From contig JABTTQ020001479.1 in NCBI GenBank assembly GCA_016081115.2, positions 124,001 through 188,000 on the forward strand: 64,000 bases of DNA, given 5' to 3'. The notes under the pieces are model-generated. The model was not told the origin of the DNA and ran no database searches. It saw only the letters and a list, made by a program, of their open reading frames with translations. The stretch is from Rehmannia glutinosa (taxonomy: Eukaryota > Streptophyta > Magnoliopsida > Lamiales > Orobanchaceae). This document shows positions 11,801 to 22,612 of this stretch, piece by piece. The translations under genes were made by a program, and so were the position numbers. Position 1 is the first letter of the stretch; the number at the start of each line of letters is the position of its first letter.

Positions 11801-12287
11801 GTATCTTCGTGGTCGGTGATTCCCCTCACTCGTGTCGCCTCTCTTGGCGTGGGCTCTCTTCGTGCGCCGAGAGAGGTTTGATCGAACATCCTCTTGTTTA
11901 CATGGAACGCCTTTCCATGTCTAAGAGGAACTCCTTTCACCTCCATCGGCCGCCAATCACCAGGCCATATCCTAGGGATCCTCCAAATGCACCATCTTCC
12001 TTGAAGGATTTGTTCCTACATTGCAGCGATCTGCTTTGTAGACAAACTCGGCCAGTTTATTTTCTTTTCTTCAAGGATCGCGGCCATTACGATCAATTTT
12101 GCTTTTGATAGTTGGTCAAAGCCGCCAAATTTGATGTCTATGCATTTGGCAACTATGTCCAACAAGATTTGTGGTAATCCTCCTTGGCTGACCTCTTGTT
12201 TGTTGTGTAAACTATTTTATCAAAGATAGTCGGGCTTCGCTATTTCCTTCCAAGCATCGGCCAGGTTTACATCAAAGCATCGTTGAT
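8854..12287 (-). pseudogene. env-like region, middle part, heavily frameshifted
   Basis: A chain of short - strand frames (for example 11,449-11,946, 11,162-11,377, 10,516-10,713, 10,097-10,429, 9,736-10,053, 9,504-9,791) with P/S/T/K/E-rich composition covers the region between the env-like N-terminus and the C-terminal coiled coil. The start near 11,946 (MEVKGVPLRHGKAFHVNKRM) is shared with element 1. The frame changes every 200-400 bases. GC content is higher than in the surrounding DNA. This is either decay or sequencing error in a repetitive segment, and the two cannot be separated here. Confidence 0.5.
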
Positions 12288-12602
12288 TTACGATGCTCCT
12301 TCCGTCGGTATTGAGCGATGTTGACCAAATCCTTGGCGAGAGATGGTGAGCTTCTTTCCATGAGCAGATGACTTTATCCCTTCATCGTGAATCTCGGCGT
12401 TCATGTAGAAGCGTGCGACCTCCTCCACATAGGTCATCGGATATTCAAATCGTAAAGCGATTTCACCAGGCGTTTCCAATTTCTCAGTAATTTTCATCAC
12501 TAGGGTGTCGTTGGACCTCTGTTTCACCATGCCGTCGAAATCCACAGTAGACCCGGTGTGGATTTGCTTTCCTAACTTAACAAAATCATAGGTGGGTGCC
12601 AT
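12288..12602 (-). pseudogene. env-like ORF, N-terminal domain
   Basis: A 104-residue frame starting MAPTYDFVKLGKQIHTG. It resembles the N-terminal globular domain of plant transposon 3' ORFs (loosely, the putative plant transposon protein family), recalled and not searched. The ATG follows a run of about 20 A on the - strand (T at 12,602-12,621). The frame is lost after PTEGAS at 12,288. Confidence 0.5.
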
Positions 12603-13190
12603 TTTTTTTTTTTTTTTTTTAGGATTTCACCGAAGAAAACTTAGAGGTTGATTTGAAGATAGATAGGGTTTTGAGAGAGTTTTGCTTTTGCTTCTGGAAG
12701 AAATGAACGGTTTTGGTAATATGAGAGAGAGAGAAGAAGGAAAGCTTAAGTATGGTTTATGAAAGGACGTGCGGGTGGTTTTTGAAATGTGATCGAAATC
12801 AATGGCTTAGATTTTGCACGCCAATTTAGCATTTAATGTCTCGTATTTAATGCGGCAGCATTTATATCCAATCATACGCTTAATGTGCAACTTTTGCCTG
12901 TACACGTCATAATTATGCTGACGTCATTTTTAAAAACATTCCCGCTTAGTAAAAGCATTGCGTTTTTGTCACTTTGCCCATAAATGATTCAGTTTTGCCC
13001 ATTTGGTTTAGCTCTTCTTTTCAGATTCCTCTTTGTGACTCATTTGTCGGTGACTTGGTATATTTGTCTTTCCGATCGGTGATTTACTTATGATTTGTGA
13101 GTTGACTCTTTTTCCCTTTTTGTGTTCCATTTCTTTTCTTTGATTCTTCTGAGTGTCGGCTCATTTCAGCTCAATTAACCCTAACTCATG
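12603..13190 (-). other. spacer between RNase H and env-like ORF of element 2
   Basis: Non-coding and homologous to 5,452-6,060 of element 1. It includes the A-tract before the env-like ATG and a CT/GA-rich leader at about 12,720-12,750. Confidence 0.55.
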
Positions 13191-13830
13191 TTTGAGTTCT
13201 TTAAATCTTGACTCACATAATGGTTTTGAAGATGTCGGCCAATTGTTTATCAGTTGAGATATATTCCAAGATGATGTCCTTCTTTTCAACATGATCTCTT
13301 ATGAAGTGATATCGACATCGATATGCTTTGTTCTTGAGTGCAACACAGGATTTTGAGTAATTGCAATTGCACTTGTGTTATCACACATGATTGGAATTTC
13401 TTTTTCCTCAACTTCATAGTCTCTCATTTCTTTGTCTCATCCATAGGACTTGGCACAACATTTGCCCGCAGCCTATGTATTCTGCTTCACCTGTAGAGGT
13501 GGCTATTGAATTTTGCTTCTTGCTAAACCAGGAAATCACTGTTTCCTAGCATTTGACATGTGCACGAGGTGCTTTTTCTGTCCACTCGCATCCAAAGATA
13601 GTAGTCGAATAGCCAATTAGTTTGAATTCACCTTCCTTTGGATACCATAAGCCAACTTCTTGGCTTCCTTTCAAGTATCTCAGGATTCTTTTTTTCTTTG
13701 TCATATGACTCTCTTTTGGAGCAGATTGAAATCTCGCACATACACCTACAAAGAAAGGTGATGTCGGCTCGCTTCTTTGTGAGATAGAGCAATGATCCAA
13801 TAAGTGCTCAGTATCTTGTTTGATCTAAAG
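13191..13830 (-). pseudogene. copia RNase H of element 2
   Basis: The - strand reads MDHCSISQRSEPTSPFFVGV at 13,800 downward, then KKRILRYLKGS, QEVGLWYP and, in other frames, the CDNTSAIAITQNPV and FKELKHELGLIEL-type endings near 13,390 and 13,190. It has at least three frameshifts and is collinear with element 1 at 4,824-5,451. Confidence 0.75.
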
Positions 13831-13970
13831 GTTTGCCATCTGCATCCATGTCCATTTTGGTGATGTATTCATTGGTATTTTTACGAGAAGACTTCTCCTC
13901 CATACCAAATTTCTTCATTAAATCTCTAGTGTATTTTGTTTGACTTATGAAGGTTCCATCCTTGGTTGTT

Positions 13971-14615
13971 TCACTTGGAGTCAAGGAAGAATGTCAACTC
14001 TCCCATCATGCTCATTTCAAATTTACTTTGCATGAGATTTGAAAATTTTTCACATAGCTCTTTGTTTGTGGATCCAAAAATGATGTCATCCACATATATT
14101 TGAACAAGCAGTATACTCTTTTTGTCTTGAATTCTGAAAAGTGTTCTATCTACTTTTCCTTTTGTGAATCCATTCTCAGTTAGGAATTGTGACAAAGTAT
14201 CATACCATGCTCTGGGTGCCTGTTTTAATCCATACAAAGCTTTCTTGAGTTTGTATACCTTATCTCCAAGAGTCTTCTGCTCAAATCCTGGAGGTTGTTC
14301 AACATACACTTCTTATTCCAATAAACCATTTAGGAATGCACTTTTTACATCTATCTGATATACAATGAAATTCATGTAAGCAGCTTCCAATCTTGCTACA
14401 GGAGCAAATGTTTCATCAAAATCTATTCCTTCTTCTTGGCAATATCCTTTGGCTACTAGTCTTGCTTTGTTTCTTACCACAGAACCTTCCTCGTTCATCT
14501 TGTTTCTGAACACCCATTTAGTACCAATAACATTTTGATGTGTGGGTCTTTGAACTAATTCCCATACTTTATTTCTTTCAAACCGATTGACTCTTCTTGC
14601 ATAGCTTGAATCCAA
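13971..14615 (-). pseudogene. copia reverse transcriptase of element 2
   Basis: Two - strand frames (14,313-14,615 and 13,971-14,309) carry GTKWVFRNKMNEEG, ARLVAKGYCQEEG, YQIDVKSAFLNG, then PPGFEQKTLGDKV, YGLKQAPRAWY and the catalytic YVDDIIFGST. Between them is a break in the ..LNGLLE / MYVEQPP segment. About 13 residues are missing after LEAA compared with element 1, so there is also a small deletion. The catalytic residues are intact. Confidence 0.85.
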
Positions 14616-15785
14616 TGTGTGTCATCCAATGCTTGTAACACATCTTTGGGCTCTATTTGCGAGATGAAGCATGTGAACATAGCTTCTTGTTGAGTTCTGG
14701 ATCTCATTTTGACACCTTCTCTTATATCTCCAATGACAAGTTCTGGTGGATGGTCTTTCACCATCTTACATCGAGTTGAAGTAAGTTAGTTGGGTTGATT
14801 GTCTAGCGGTGTGTTGCTTTGATCAGCTCTCTCGCACTCACTTAGTCGCAAATTTTCCAAAGCATTTTATGAGACTCAACTATCTCATCTTCATCCGAGT
14901 TAATAGTTCCCGGCTTCAAAGATAGGGACTCTTACGTATGGTTGGATGATTCAAACTTATCGGTGACTCTTCAATGTCTTCTCTATTTACATTTGGCTCA
15001 TCGAATACCACATGAATGGATTCTTCCGCAACCATAGTCCTTTTGTTGAGTACTGTAGGCTTTGCTTTGTTGAGTATCCCAAGAAGATACCTTCATCTCG
15101 CTTTAGCATCGAAGGCCTTTAGATTGTCTTTGCCATTGTTGTGGATGAAGCATTTACATCCAAATATTCTAAAATATGCAACATTTGGTTTTCTTCAGTC
15201 AAATCTCATAGGGAGTCTTTGTCATTTGTCTGTTTATCATACATCTGTTTTGAGTGTAGCAAGTTTGTATTGATTGCTTGACCCAAAATCTTTTTGGTAA
15301 CCCTGCTTGACTAACATGGTCCTTGCCGCTTCTTTGAGAGTTCTGTTCTTTCTTTTCGCAACTCCATTCTCTTTGTGGAGTCCTTGCTGCAGATAGTTCA
15401 TGACCAATACCATTTTCAATACAATATTGAGTTATTATTCCATTGACAAACTCGGTTCCTCCGATCTTATTTTGATAATGGTTTGGCTCTTCTCGTTTTG
15501 AATCCTCTTCATCGACTATGGTAGTTTTGTAGAGTTTCTTTCTTCTTACACATGAATATTGTTCATGTATATCTTGAGTAGTCATCTACTACCACCAAGG
15601 TGTATTTCTTTCCACTTATCTTTGTTTGGTTCCCTTTGGGCCAAATAGATCCATATGTAGCGGATGCAATATTCTTGTTGAAGATGGACATGTCTTTTCT
15701 TTGAATGAAGATTTGATTTGTTTTCCTTCCGACATGCATCACATATACTCTCCTTCTTGTATCTCGAGTCGGAAGTCCTTTCACA
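14616..15785 (-). pseudogene. copia integrase of element 2
   Basis: The - strand shows ISGKKYTLVVVDDYSRYT (15,563-15,784), GGTEFVNGIITQYCIENG and LPKRFWVKQS (15,199-15,585), and the DTHWIQAMQEE end near 14,610. The middle has lost bases: the SDNG-type catalytic Asp segment is replaced by NKIGGTEF, and the ERKNRTL segment is out of frame. The region 14,760-15,200 shows many small deletions. Confidence 0.75.
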
Positions 15786-16041
15786 AGATTACTTCTTGCA
15801 AGCTTGTTAATCGTTTTGAAATCGGGTGACTCGGCTTTTTTTGTGCCACTGTACCATGACTTGATTGGTGTGTGCTCTTTGCTAATAGACAGTCTTTATG
15901 TGTAGCGGTTGACCAATCTACTACATACATGTTCTTTTATGCGCATCCTTGCAACACAACTTCATTCGATTCAATATCCTTGATTTGGCATATACCCATG
16001 TTGAATCCAACATTATAGCTCTTGTCACGAGTTGGTGATGC

Positions 16042-16880
16042 TTAGCAAGTTGAAGTTGAGTCCTTCAACATATGCAACATACTCGTGATTTCTAATCCAT
16101 TCCTCTTGATGGATCCAATGCCTCTTATTTCACCTGGAGCTTCATTTCCTCCAAATATGACTTTTGCTCCTTTTACTTCCTTGAATTTTGACAAATTTTT
16201 CTTGTTTCTGTCATATGTCCGGGCACCACTATCCATATACCAGGTTCCTTGGCACTTTCGGTTGTTCCTTGAACCGCAATCAAGGAAATTAAGTTTTAGG
16301 TACTCATATTTATGCAGGTCCGAGGGGTTAGAATTGTAAGATGATCCAACCAACTTATAGCCAAATGATTTGACTCTAAGGGGTTGCCATCTATCAATGC
16401 CATAATCATAATTAATCTTGGCAAATTGCTTGGGGATTTTAGGTTCATACAGCTGTCTCTTTTGTCTGTATGCCTGTGTATAAGTTTTAGCAATCGCCTT
16501 CTTTGGGTAATTGTGGTGTCTCTGAGTGTAGTGCCTAGGTGCATATGTGTGCTGATGAAAGTTCTTATACTTTTGGAATGGCCTTTGATGAGTTCTAGGC
16601 CTTTGCCATTTGGGCTTATATTCCATAAGTCTATGCTGATAGTTCACATCATTCCAATCAGCTTGGCTTGGATATTTTCATCATTTTGCCTAATGAGTCC
16701 AAAATCTTTCATCATTTTACCTAATGAGTCATAAAGATCAGTGGGTGATGAAGTGTGTGTGTCACAGTCACTATCACTAGAATCTGAGTTTGATGAGTTG
16801 GAGTTTACCTCATCAGATTGATCTTGTTCTTGGCCATCGACGGATCGGGGCTTCTTGAGTCACTTGAGTAGTCGGCTTCA
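16042..16880 (-). pseudogene. copia protease and gag remnant of element 2
   Basis: A 201-residue frame (16,042-16,647) runs from a basic H/Y/R-rich linker into the protease with D-S-G (TWYMDSGARTYDRNK) and AKVIFGGNEAPGEIRGIGSI. Upstream, 16,660-16,850 still encodes the SSPTDLYDSLGKMMKDFG motif, but the whole coiled coil between them is deleted compared with element 1 (its 1,310-1,900). Homology ends at about 16,880. Confidence 0.7.
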
Positions 16881-19104
16881 CTGCGTCTTTGTACTATTTT
16901 TCATCCCATGCACTGGCGGGGTTTTGGCGCTACGGCGCTCGTCCTTGCCCCATATTTTTCCGTTTTTTTCAACTTCTAAAATGTGATCTTCACCGTCCAA
17001 ACACATTTTTCATCATTCTTAATCGATTTCGGCATCCAAGACTGTCCCGACTCTCAAACGACAACCAATTACACAAACTCGACTCAATCGACACTAAAAT
17101 ACCCGAAAACAACGCAAAATCCTAGTCTAGAATACTCAATACATTGATATAAAACCAACTTAACATATGAGTAGGTTTGATTAATTTTTCGATAAATTCG
17201 AAATATTTATTCATAGTTGGCACCTTTTAAAATGAGTATACAAATGTTAATAAAATAATATATGTTTTAAATTAATTGGGTCATAATTATTTTTATTGCA
17301 TTGCAATAAATGTTACTTTTTTCAATTGTGAATTCAACCATCAATTTTGCAATACAAAAATATTTATAATATTAATGAATCGAATTAAAATGGAAAACTT
17401 ATTTTCTAATATATCACAATAAATTAATTTTATTTGATTGTTTGTAAATTAACGACAATTATATATATACACATACACACACATATACACACACATCACT
17501 TATATATATTTCGAATAAGGTACACATATACAACCCAATTATATATAGAGAGAGAGATTATCTTAATAAGGTAGATAATTTATATTGATTGAATTCAAAA
17601 TGAAAAGTCAACTGTATTTTCAAATCTTAGTGAAATTTATTATAAATATTACGATTCTTATTGATACAATATTTATTACAAAATAGAATTTCTAAACTCA
17701 ATTAATATCTTACCAAAGTTGACGGAAATAAAAGACTAAAATTTTATTATAGTTATTACAATTTTTAGAAAGTTGCCAAACAATTGTTTTTTATAAATAC
17801 ATCGAAAATTATTTTTAGAATGTGCTTTTAGGCGGGAAAACGTAAATGGAAACAGGTTGCTTTTCATATATAGTAGTATATTGCCCATGTGATATACGGA
17901 GTGTAATATAATACATTATTATATAGTTTTGAAATAATTTTTTATATATATTATAGGAATGGTAATGGAGCGAGGCAGGGTAGATATCTCAAAGTCCATC
18001 TCGGCCATGTCCATTGAACTAGGGAATGGTTGCAAGATGATACGTCTTGACCCGAACAAAATAATTTAAGATTTATTAAATTATTATTATACTAATTTAA
18101 TATATTTTCACAAATATTGTGTTAAATATCCAATAATAAATTAAAATTTTAGAAGAATGGAAATAATAAAGAAAACAAACTGATTAAATTTGAAGCAAGT
18201 TTATACATATATTGAAAAACACTTGTTGAGTTGTCTAAAACTTTAAAAATTATATGTTTACACAATGATTTTCGACAACTAAACTAAATTAGATCAATTG
18301 AGATATAATTGAAATTAGATCAATTGAGATATAATTGAAATTTATACCAACAAATCACTATAAATGTTAATTTAATAAATAAAATCAGAGTATTATTTAA
18401 TTTCTCGATAATAATACCATCTACTCAAATCATGATTATTTGAGAAACTCTCATATAACATAAAAGATTATTGTTTGATAATAACAAATAAATATAATAT
18501 AAGTACGTAATAGAACAAATCAATAGCATTTATTTTATGTAATAAGTATTTACTTATTATATATTCAAAAAAGTGTGAACAATAAAATATTTAAATTATA
18601 TATATAATTTGAATCTTTTTACAATTATATATATATATATATATCATTTCAATATTTCAAGCATTTCATTTAATATTTATATTTATATATTGGATTATTT
18701 TATCAGATATAATACATAGATAAAAGAATATACATATATAGAATTTTCATATTTCAATTACTCATGTAATATTTATGATGGATTATTATCTCAAATATAA
18801 TACATAGATATATACAATTATATATATATATATCTAAAGCTTATATATTTATTCAAGTTTTTGTAAGATAGTTTTTTATTTCCAATGTTGTTATCCGGAT
18901 TTGTATTCCAAGTTCATCTTTTCGGAGTATTGATTGGTTTACAGATTTTGTTGTGTATAGTCCGGATTTTTTTGTTTTTGAAAATTATGATCGGATATTT
19001 TTTGTTTTCCATATTTTTGATAAGAAGAAATAAAATATAACATATAATTGTCCAACAAAAATTACTTTTCTGGTAAAAAAATAAATAAAATAAATATTGC
19101 TTTT
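16881..19104. other. AT-rich spacer without recognisable genes
   Basis: No ORF with family features is visible on either strand. Low-complexity tracts include CA/TA repeats at 17,460-17,500 and TA tracts at 18,620-18,645 and 18,815-18,833. The segment near 17,750-17,860 (GCGGGAAAACG context) recurs in diverged form at 43,340-43,390 and 53,990-54,040, so part of this spacer is a dispersed repeat. Confidence 0.6.
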
Positions 19105-19837
19105 GTTAAAGAAATAAATTGTAAAGTATTAAATTATGATTCATAATATGCCGAAAAGCTCACTAATTATAAAAATATAAACATTCATATTACCTTTTAT
19201 ACAGTGTTTTTATTATTTTTTGTAGATGAAAATATAAATTATTTATTTTAAATTAGAAAATTATGGATTATATGAAAATCCGATTTACTGAAACTTAAGA
19301 ATTTTTTATTTTCTTAAATTAAGAAAGTATAAAAATTATTGTCAAAATAATTTTACATTAATAATCGGAACTTACCAATTTATGCTGAGGGTGAAAACCC
19401 GATTTGCTAAAAATAAAAAATTACACTAATCAAAATAAATGGTTATACAAATTGTTCCCCAAATGCATAACTTTTTAAAAAAATTCGCTCCAAAATAATT
19501 TTGAGTAAATATTTTTTTTATTAATTATATTTATTTTTATTTTATATATGCAATATAGGTGCCAAATTGAAGGTCATAAAAAATGGTTAATTTGATATAT
19601 TAGTCAAAAACTAATCAAAAACGAAAAAGTTATTAAATTTTGAAAAGAAAAATAAAAAGCTAAATATAATAATTAATGTAGTACACACAAACTTGGAAAA
19701 CCACTTAATGCAGTACACGTATTTGGAAACCATAAAATTATAAATATTTTTTACATTTTTTTTCCAAAATTTTAATGATTTTTATAGCAATAAAAAATGG
19801 CCGGGTATGGTGACTATTTTGAAAATAGTCTTTCTTT

Positions 19838-19866
<29 letters not shown>
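19105..19866. repeat. dispersed AT-rich repeat, copy 1, ending in a TA tract
   Basis: It is collinear with 54,755-55,488: both share CGAAAAGCT, ATTATAAAAATATAA, TATACAGTG, GAAAATCCGAT, GCAGTACA, TTTGGAAACCATAAAATTA and a GAGAATAGTCTCT / GAAAATAGTCTTT end that runs into (TA)n. The class is unknown. A TIR element sits in the TA tail of this copy. Confidence 0.65.
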
Positions 19867-19869
<3 letters not shown>

Positions 19870-19873
<4 letters not shown>

Positions 19874-21019
19874 AGAGGGTTATATGAGACCACGTCTTAG
19901 GGTAAGTATATAGGGACCAATTCTAGCCACATATCTAGATTTTTCAATGGTTGTGATTTTAGAACTAAAAATTCAGATTAAATGTTGGTAATTAGAGAAA
20001 GGGTAAATTAGTCATCCTACAAAATTACCCAATATTCATGGGATTCTGTTCACATTATGATCACACAATCTATGCAAATCTCACGTCAAATTTAACGTGA
20101 ACAAATCTCATATTTCTTCTTCTTCAATGCACTACTGTGTAATCATTCATCATTCTTCTTCAACGCACTATTGTGTGAAAAATATTGCAGACAATTTGCC
20201 ATAGTTGCTAGAGCTTGACTTCAGTTCAAAGTTTGCTTATGAAGATGTAATTTGTTGCTTGTGTAGATGTGTCATGGTTTATATACCATTAACTACATAA
20301 GCGAGTCATAAGCAACAATCCGATACTACATAAGCAACAATCCGATATTACATAAGCAACAAATATACACTACGTATGCACCACGAATACATTAACTACA
20401 TAAGCAAGTCATAGCAACAAACCCATACTACATAAGCAACAAGTCTATACTACATAAGCAACGAATATACACTACGTATGCACCACGGATACATTAACTA
20501 CATAAGCAAGTCATAAGCAACAAACTCATACTATATAAGCAAAAGCAACATATTACATAAGCAACGAATATAAACTACGTATGCACCACGAATACATTAA
20601 CTACATAAGCAAGGCATAATCAACAAACCCATACTACATAAGCGATAAGCCTATACTACATAAGCGATAAGCCTATACTACATAAGCAATGAATATACAC
20701 TACACATGCATCACAGATACATTAACTACATAAGCAACAACCCTATACTACATAAGCAACAGAGAATGTTTTGAAAGCGAAACGCTCGGAGAGAGAGTGT
20801 GCGTGAAGAGTGGGTGAAATTGCGTGAAAGAGGGAATGAAATCTTAGTAACTAATTCTAAAGTGCCAAATTACCACCCTACCCTTTTTAATTGCTGAAAC
20901 AAAAAAACTAAACATAAAAAAGCCCTAAAAATCTGGACCACCTAAAATTGTTGATCTATGGTTAGGATGTGTCCCCATGGACTCACCCCAAGTAGGAGGA
21001 CCTATTTGATCCATATCCT
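19870..21019. mobile_element. TA-tract TIR element 1 (non-autonomous)
   Basis: The left end AGGGAGAGGGTTATATGAGA and the inverted right end AGGATATGGATCAAATAGG are related imperfect inverted repeats, and both sides are TA runs. The ends belong to the same family as 41,731, 43,427, 46,457 and 49,734, with the shared core G-G-T-T-C-A-A-A-T-G-A-G-A-C-C. There is no coding capacity. The interior is a repeat array. Because the flanks are TA repeats, the TSD length cannot be read. Confidence 0.65.
20279..20762. repeat. degenerate tandem array with ~103-bp higher-order unit
   Basis: The word ACTACATAAGCAAC recurs about every 20-25 bases. A longer unit marked by TACGTATGCACCACGAATAC recurs at about 20,373, 20,476 and 20,577, with a diverged copy near 20,701. 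The units are imperfect and contain no ORF. Confidence 0.75.
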
Positions 21020-21088
21020 ATATATATATATATATATATACTCTCATGTGCTCTCATGTTTTGACTTGTTTATGTACTATTATGTATA

Positions 21089-21482
21089 GAGCAAGTCTCT
21101 TGTGAGACGGTCTCACGGATCTAAATCCGTGAGACGGACCTTTTAAGGGCTCCGTCTTGATAACATGAATCATGAAAAAAAATTTAAAAATAGTAATGAA
21201 CCATGAAGAAACAAAAATAAAACCCTAAAACCATGAACCATGAAGAATAAACCCGAAAAACAAAAATAAACCCAAAAAATAAAAAATAAACCCTAAAAAA
21301 AACTAAAAATCCTAAAAAACCAAATCAATTAAAAATAAATCCAAGAAACAAAATAAACCCTAAAAAAACAAATATAAACCCTAAGAAAAATAAAATCTGA
21401 AAAAAAATCTCTTTAAAACTTTGTGTAAGGGCTCCGTCTCACGGATCTAAATCCGTGAGACCGTCTCACGCAAGTTTTTGCC
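21089..21482. mobile_element. short MULE element A, 9-bp TSD
   Basis: The element is flanked on both sides by TTATGTATA (21,080-21,088 and 21,483-21,491). The ends are GAGCAAGTCTCTTGTGAGACG and the inverse of a GCAAGTTTTTGCC end. Both subterminal regions contain the hairpin TCTCACGGATCTAAATCCGT with its partner. The inside is A/C-rich without ORFs. The exact 9-bp duplication fits Mutator-like elements. Confidence 0.8.
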
Positions 21483-21491
21483 TTATGTATA

Positions 21492-21756
21492 TATAGCACA
21501 AAATATAGCAATTGTACGTACTTATAATTGAAAAAAAATACTTATATATTTCATATATATATTTGAGTCGCTGCATATTAATACGTGATACGCACGTAAT
21601 ACTTGACGACGCTATATATTAATTATTTTGGTATTTTTATCAATTTTATCACCGTAACATTTAACAAATATTCATACATTTTAAATGACGCTGATTTTTC
21701 CCAATTTGTATTTAACTAACAAGTGTTCTACTTTTTAGTAAAAGAATAATAACTTA
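21492..21756. other. AT-rich spacer
   Basis: Nothing recognisable apart from short TA tracts. Confidence 0.5.
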
Positions 21757-21764
21757 CCAAAAGT

Positions 21765-22051
21765 TAGAGGTGGCAAAATCAAGCCCGGTCCGCGGACCGG
21801 CCCAGCCAGTTCAAGTTTTGGATCGTATTGGGCTGTGTTTTTTAGGCCTGAAAAGTCGGGCCTAATTGGCCGACGGCCCGGGCTAGCCTGACTTTTCCGA
21901 GGTGGCCCGAATTTTTTCACATAGAGCGTATATATAGGGGCTGGGTTGTGCCAAAGATTTTTAGGCCCAACCAAAATCAGGTCGACCCCAATTTTCGCCA
22001 AGCCTAATGGGCTCGGGCCGGGCCGGGTGGCCCGGCCCAATGCGAGCTCTA
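21765..22051. mobile_element. hAT-type MITE
   Basis: It starts TAGAGGTGGCAAAATC and ends GCGAGCTCTA, with 8-bp flanks CCAAAAGT and CCAAAAGC (7 of 8 match). The GC-rich interior full of GGCCC words is typical of this plant MITE type. It lies about 560 bp upstream of the DUF506 start codon, so it may sit in the promoter region. Confidence 0.65.
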
Positions 22052-22612
22052 CCAAAAGCTAAAATATAAGTTCAGAAAATATATATAATAATCTCCATAC
22101 TGGATAAGAATAAGATATAATAGCAGTACCATATTTGAAAGGGTCCAGGGGAAAACTGTCACCATTGATTGAGAGAGTTTCACCAACTTCACACGCAGAG
22201 CAGAGTCTTCAATTGGAGATAAGACCATAAAAGTCTTAAAGACAGAAACAGATAGTACAATGACCTAGAGCCCAGTGTTGTACAATCCTATACATCTTAT
22301 TTATAATTATTATATCAGTTAAATCAATCATATATCCTGTGCCACCAAAAGAAGAAATTTTCTGATCCCATGGTGCTGATATCTTGAAACTTCTGTACAT
22401 ATCACATTAATGATATTTAACTTTCTGATCATAGATTCTTTCCAGGAAACATTCATCACAACTATACTTTTAAAAACTTTTGTGGGTTTGGGTTTATATT
22501 AAATTTATTTATTTTTTTTATTTAATTACTATATTTCCAATATATATGGGGGAAAAACAAGGGCTCAATAGCATGTACTATATTGTCCGAAGCTTCTTCA
22601 AGCAAGAAAAAG
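22052..22612 (+). promoter_or_regulatory. upstream region and probable 5' UTR of the DUF506 gene
   Basis: About 560 bp between the MITE and the start codon. A short upstream ATG at 22,573 opens a 20-codon frame that ends before the main ORF and is out of frame with it, so it is a possible upstream ORF. No confident TATA box could be chosen among several TATATAT tracts (for example 22,541-22,547). Confidence 0.4.

Larger units (their letters stand above)
7794..16880 (-). mobile_element. SIRE-type Ty1/copia retrotransposon, element 2, internal region
   Basis: Read from 16,880 down to 7,794 the order is a gag coiled-coil fragment, protease, integrase, RT, RNase H, spacer, a long env-like region, PPT and then the LTR. 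It is homologous to element 1 throughout but not identical. The 5' end is lost inside gag at about 16,880, where unrelated sequence begins, so the 5' LTR and the start of gag are missing. Every domain has frameshifts. It sits head-on against element 1 and probably inserted into it, after which the far side was deleted. Confidence 0.8.

Noticed and set aside
20279..20762. Regular repeats reminiscent of a CRISPR array
   Set aside because: Units are degenerate, adjacent and lack unique spacers; the DNA is plant nuclear.
21190..21415. Telomere-like AAACCCTAAA words in element A
   Set aside because: Spacing is irregular and mixed with AAATAAACCC; there is no run of plant telomere repeat (TTTAGGG)n.
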